Shown: positions 61,343 through 64,000 of the stretch, piece after piece
Layout of the letters: each line of letters begins with the position of its first letter
Numbering within the stretch: position 1 is the stretch's first letter
Assembly: GCF_030247195.1 (NCBI RefSeq)
Contig: NC_080671.1
Span: forward strand, 15,326,843 to 15,390,842
DNA length: 64,000 nt
Direction: 5' to 3'
Source: Topomyia yanbarensis
Lineage: Eukaryota > Arthropoda > Insecta > Diptera > Culicidae
Made by a program: the position numbers and the translations under genes
The notes under the pieces: generated by a model
What the model was told of the DNA's origin: nothing
Databases searched by the model: none
Seen by the model: the letters and a program-made list of their open reading frames with translations, nothing else

Positions 61343-62923
61343 TCAGATTTTTTCCACTTTCAACCACAAACCTCCCTTTGGAGCAAGCACGAAACTTTTC
61401 ACATCAAATTCCAACGGAACACTACACTTTTCTCCAATTGAAAATTTGAAGTTTTTCAACAGATACGCCAAACCGATCCGCGCTTGCATCATTCCGAACC
61501 GAAGCCCAACACAGATTCGGGGTCCCTCTCCGAACGGTGTCCAAGCGTACGGGTGCCGCTTCTGATCGTCGCTCCCGTTGAACCTTTCCGGATCGAATCG
61601 TTCCGGATCGGGAAACACCTCGGGGTCATGGTGTATTCCGTAGACCGGGACGAAAATGCGTGTTCCGGCTTCGATGATTAATTTCGAATCCGGTACCTGG
61701 TAATCCTTAGCCGCAACGCGGAAATGAACAGGAACGGGTGGATACTTTCGCAGAGATTCTGAAAAAGAATTCAAATGAGTCAGTTCAAATAAGTTGACTT
61801 TAACTTGTACAAATAAGATAAATAACTGATAATATTCCAACTCACCGTTCAAAATTTGATCCAGGTACTTCATATCCATGAGTGACTCGTATGTCATCTC
61901 TCCGTTATGTTTACTTAAAATCTCTGCAACGTGATGTCGACCCTTCTCCTGTATGTCTTGATTCAGTGCTAGCTCGTATAGCGTCCAAGTAAGCAGGGTT
62001 GAACTGGTTTCGAATCCGGCAATGTAGAACACGAACGCCTGCGCTGCGATCTCATTGAACGAAAGCAAACCATCCTCACTTTTGTTCTCATCGACTGATT
62101 TCATCTTGTTTAGCAAATCCATAAAATCATTTCGCTGAACGTTGTTCTTCACGCGGTAATCGATTGTTTCCCGAACTACTTTTAGGAAAAACTCGGACAC
62201 ATCTGGAGGAGTGGTAGAAACACCTATCTTCTTCGCAAACGCTGGAGTAGCTGTCACCAAAAAACCCTTAACTTTTCCTCTCGATCGGAAAAGTTTCCTT
62301 CCCATCACTCGAAACTGAGCATTGGGATCCTGCATAGAATTGCATTCGATTCCAAAGGCGCACATTCCGATAACGTCTGTCGTATACCGCGCCAGTAGAT
62401 CCTTGAGTTCGAATTCACTTTCCTGGCTGACCATAGTTTCCAGAAAATCATTGAACTGCTTTCCGGCTGCCACGATTGTGGGAAACATCATCTTCATTTT
62501 TCCGGAAGTAAACGTCGGCGATAATTTATGCCTGAGTGTTTTCCACTTGTTACCGCTCACGTTGAACATGTGCGCCGATAGGGGATCGTATTTTTCATTA
62601 TAGTACGTCCCGCGATCGTGAAAGTTTTGAAAATCTTTCACGAAAATACATTGCAGTAGGTCCAAATCCGTTACCACAGCGATCGGTGTCGTAAACAGAT
62701 AAGCCCCACCGAATGGAGCCATCCCTTTCAACTGATTGTAGAGTCGCTGGAAAAGCTTAGCGAACGTTTCTGTTGCCCCGATGGTCTTACCATTGCCGTA
62801 CAAAATGTGCGGTTTCAGGAACGGCACTTTACGATCAGCCCAGTACGAGTACTTTCTGTCGACGTACAGATAAATGGCAACGCATAGCATCACCACGGTG
62901 ATGATGGCGTCCAAAACTTCCAT
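61343..62923 (-). CDS. Cytochrome P450, CYP6 family (lineage B), complete, 497 aa
   Basis: Exon 1 is 62923-61846 and exon 2 is 61758-61343. The 87-bp GT-AG intron is a multiple of three without stops, so the unspliced frame also stays open (526 codons). Spliced, the protein is 497 aa. The anchor is EVLDAIITVVMLCVAIYLY, followed by VDRKYSYWADRK and the hinge PFLKPHILYGN. WxxxR is W127-R131 (WKTLR), AGFETSS begins at 302 (T306), ESLR is 360-363, PERF is 416-419, and [10 protein letters not shown] has the heme ligand C442. All are intact. It is closest to the 41 kb gene but on the opposite strand. An upstream GATAA-type motif lies near 63100; no TATA box was seen. ER-bound monooxygenase, substrate unknown, subfamily not assigned. 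Confidence 0.96.
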   Translation of the reverse strand: MEVLDAIITVVMLCVAIYLYVDRKYSYWADRKVPFLKPHILYGNGKTIGATETFAKLFQRLYNQLKGMAPFGGAYLFTTPIAVVTDLDLLQCIFVKDFQNFHDRGTYYNEKYDPLSAHMFNVSGNKWKTLRHKLSPTFTSGKMKMMFPTIVAAGKQFNDFLETMVSQESEFELKDLLARYTTDVIGMCAFGIECNSMQDPNAQFRVMGRKLFRSRGKVKGFLVTATPAFAKKIGVSTTPPDVSEFFLKVVRETIDYRVKNNVQRNDFMDLLNKMKSVDENKSEDGLLSFNEIAAQAFVFYIAGFETSSTLLTWTLYELALNQDIQEKGRHHVAEILSKHNGEMTYESLMDMKYLDQILNGELEYYQLFILFVQVKVNLFELTHLNSFSESLRKYPPVPVHFRVAAKDYQVPDSKLIIEAGTRIFVPVYGIHHDPEVFPDPERFDPERFNGSDDQKRHPYAWTPFGEGPRICVGLRFGMMQARIGLAYLLKNFKFSIGEKCSVPLEFDVKSFVLAPKGGLWLKVEKI

Positions 62924-62929
62924 TGTGTT

Positions 62930-64000
62930 AATTGACCGGAAACAAAAATTAGTTGGTTACATCCAGTTCAAGGTAGCAAACCGCGACAACACAAGTGCGA
63001 ATGATTTTTTTTAAACAACCAACCAGTCTCACTAACAATCTACAACTAAACTGTCTGCTGAGTATCGCTTGTAGTTATATTGCCTATCGTAGCACCGTTA
63101 TCTCATCTGGTCGCCCATACATCTGTCGGAGCAAGCTGATAAACAGACCCTGTTGACTGCGGAGCGAAGAGAATTTGATGGGCAATGGTGACGGCGCGTT
63201 TTTAGTTTGATCTCATGCAACCTGAATCCATCTAGGGAGTCCCCCATTACATGTGACAGGGTTTATAGGGACGGTTGGCGCCTACTGTTATTGTTTTGAA
63301 AAAAAACCAGACGAGTTGTTGAATCATACACGAGAACTAAAGAACGCACCTAGATATTTATTACCGCTTTATGAGCTCTTGTTGGCGAATGGAGATAATG
63401 AATGATGTAGGCAATTTGGAAATGATGCAAATCCACGGAGCATTTCTCCATCACCTGTTCGTATTACACTGCTAGTGTGTACATATAGGGCAAAGTGCAT
63501 ATTTTCACCGTATTAGGGAGAGTGGCTCACTAATGCATTAATTACTCGGCCTATAATCGATGGAATGCGTACAAATTGGCTTCAACAGCTTTTCTTCGTT
63601 GTTAAGAACTAAGATAATAACACAAACTCCATGTAAACGATGAAACGCTAGTGTTTTAGCGCAAAGAAAACTCGAATCGAGTGCCCCCATTGTTGCCCTA
63701 CCATTTGATTGAATACCTTAAACAAAGAAGGCAGACACTGCTCTAACCAATGACTTCAAATGGGTAGGGTGATAATAGAAACATAGTAAAAATAAGCTCA
63801 TTACCCAACAGCATTGCTGTGTTTTGGTTTGTGTGCAATATTTTGATCGCAATCTGAATGCGTATTTAATCGTTCGATGGCGCTGTACCACGGTTATAAT
63901 CCAAATGCTAAATGATTTTATTCGTGTTTCACTGTAGCATCATCAAAGCATAACTGAGTACATCTTTTTTCAAACAGTATTTTGCCAAATAAATTTGGAA
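62930..64000. other. Upstream region of the last P450 gene, nothing else recognised
   Basis: No gene or repeat boundary found up to the window edge. Confidence 0.4.

Overview
This window looks like a gene-sparse, transposon-rich stretch of a mosquito nuclear genome, most likely a culicine such as Aedes. That is an inference. It rests on a cluster of insect CYP6-type cytochrome P450 genes, each with one short intron just before the ExxR codons, on intergenic gaps of about 6 to 12 kb, and on the AT-rich intergenic DNA full of non-LTR retrotransposon fragments and small DNA transposons. No bacterial, organellar or viral gene was recognised.

Host genes. There are seven P450 loci. In order: a 5'-partial gene on the minus strand at the left edge (1-559); a decayed pseudogene on the plus strand (9259-10554); a complete plus-strand gene (20036-21615, 503 aa); a complete minus-strand gene (27465-29006, 492 aa); a complete plus-strand gene (41046-42612, 499 aa); and two complete minus-strand genes (49543-51101, 498 aa; 61343-62923, 497 aa). 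All five complete genes keep the signal anchor, WxxxR, the I-helix AGxxT, ExxR, the PERF-type motif and the heme-binding FGxGPRxCxG, so all look functional. By sequence they form three lineages: A (left-edge gene, pseudogene, 49.5 kb gene), B (27.5, 41.0 and 61.3 kb genes) and C (20.0 kb gene). The lineages are interleaved and in mixed orientation. CYP6 enzymes are microsomal monooxygenases; many act in detoxification of plant compounds and insecticides. I could not assign CYP subfamily names from sequence alone.

Transposable elements. Between the genes lie (1) at least seven fragments of LOA-like non-LTR retrotransposons (APE endonuclease, RT, RNase H, C-terminal zinc-knuckle region, and ORF1) and five fragments of a CR1/Jockey-like family; (2) DNA elements whose ends can be read: a 2.9 kb element with Transib-like ends and a 5-bp duplication, inserted in a LOA reading frame and itself carrying a 247-bp element; three TTAA-flanked piggyBac-like elements, two of them back to back sharing one TTAA; a 2.03 kb TA-flanked pogo/Tigger-like element; two hAT-like MITEs with 8-bp duplications; and a 418-bp MITE with TTAAA repeats; (3) a foldback-like structure at 10.9-13.5 kb whose inverted arms are 33-bp minisatellites; (4) one clear tRNA-derived SINE at 60.4 kb.

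No clearly new gene system was found. The most informative signals are the nested insertions with readable target-site duplications, the paired TTAA elements, the minisatellite-armed foldback structure, and the P450 pseudogene whose frame is broken and then restored. Intergenic stretches where nothing was recognised are stated as such.
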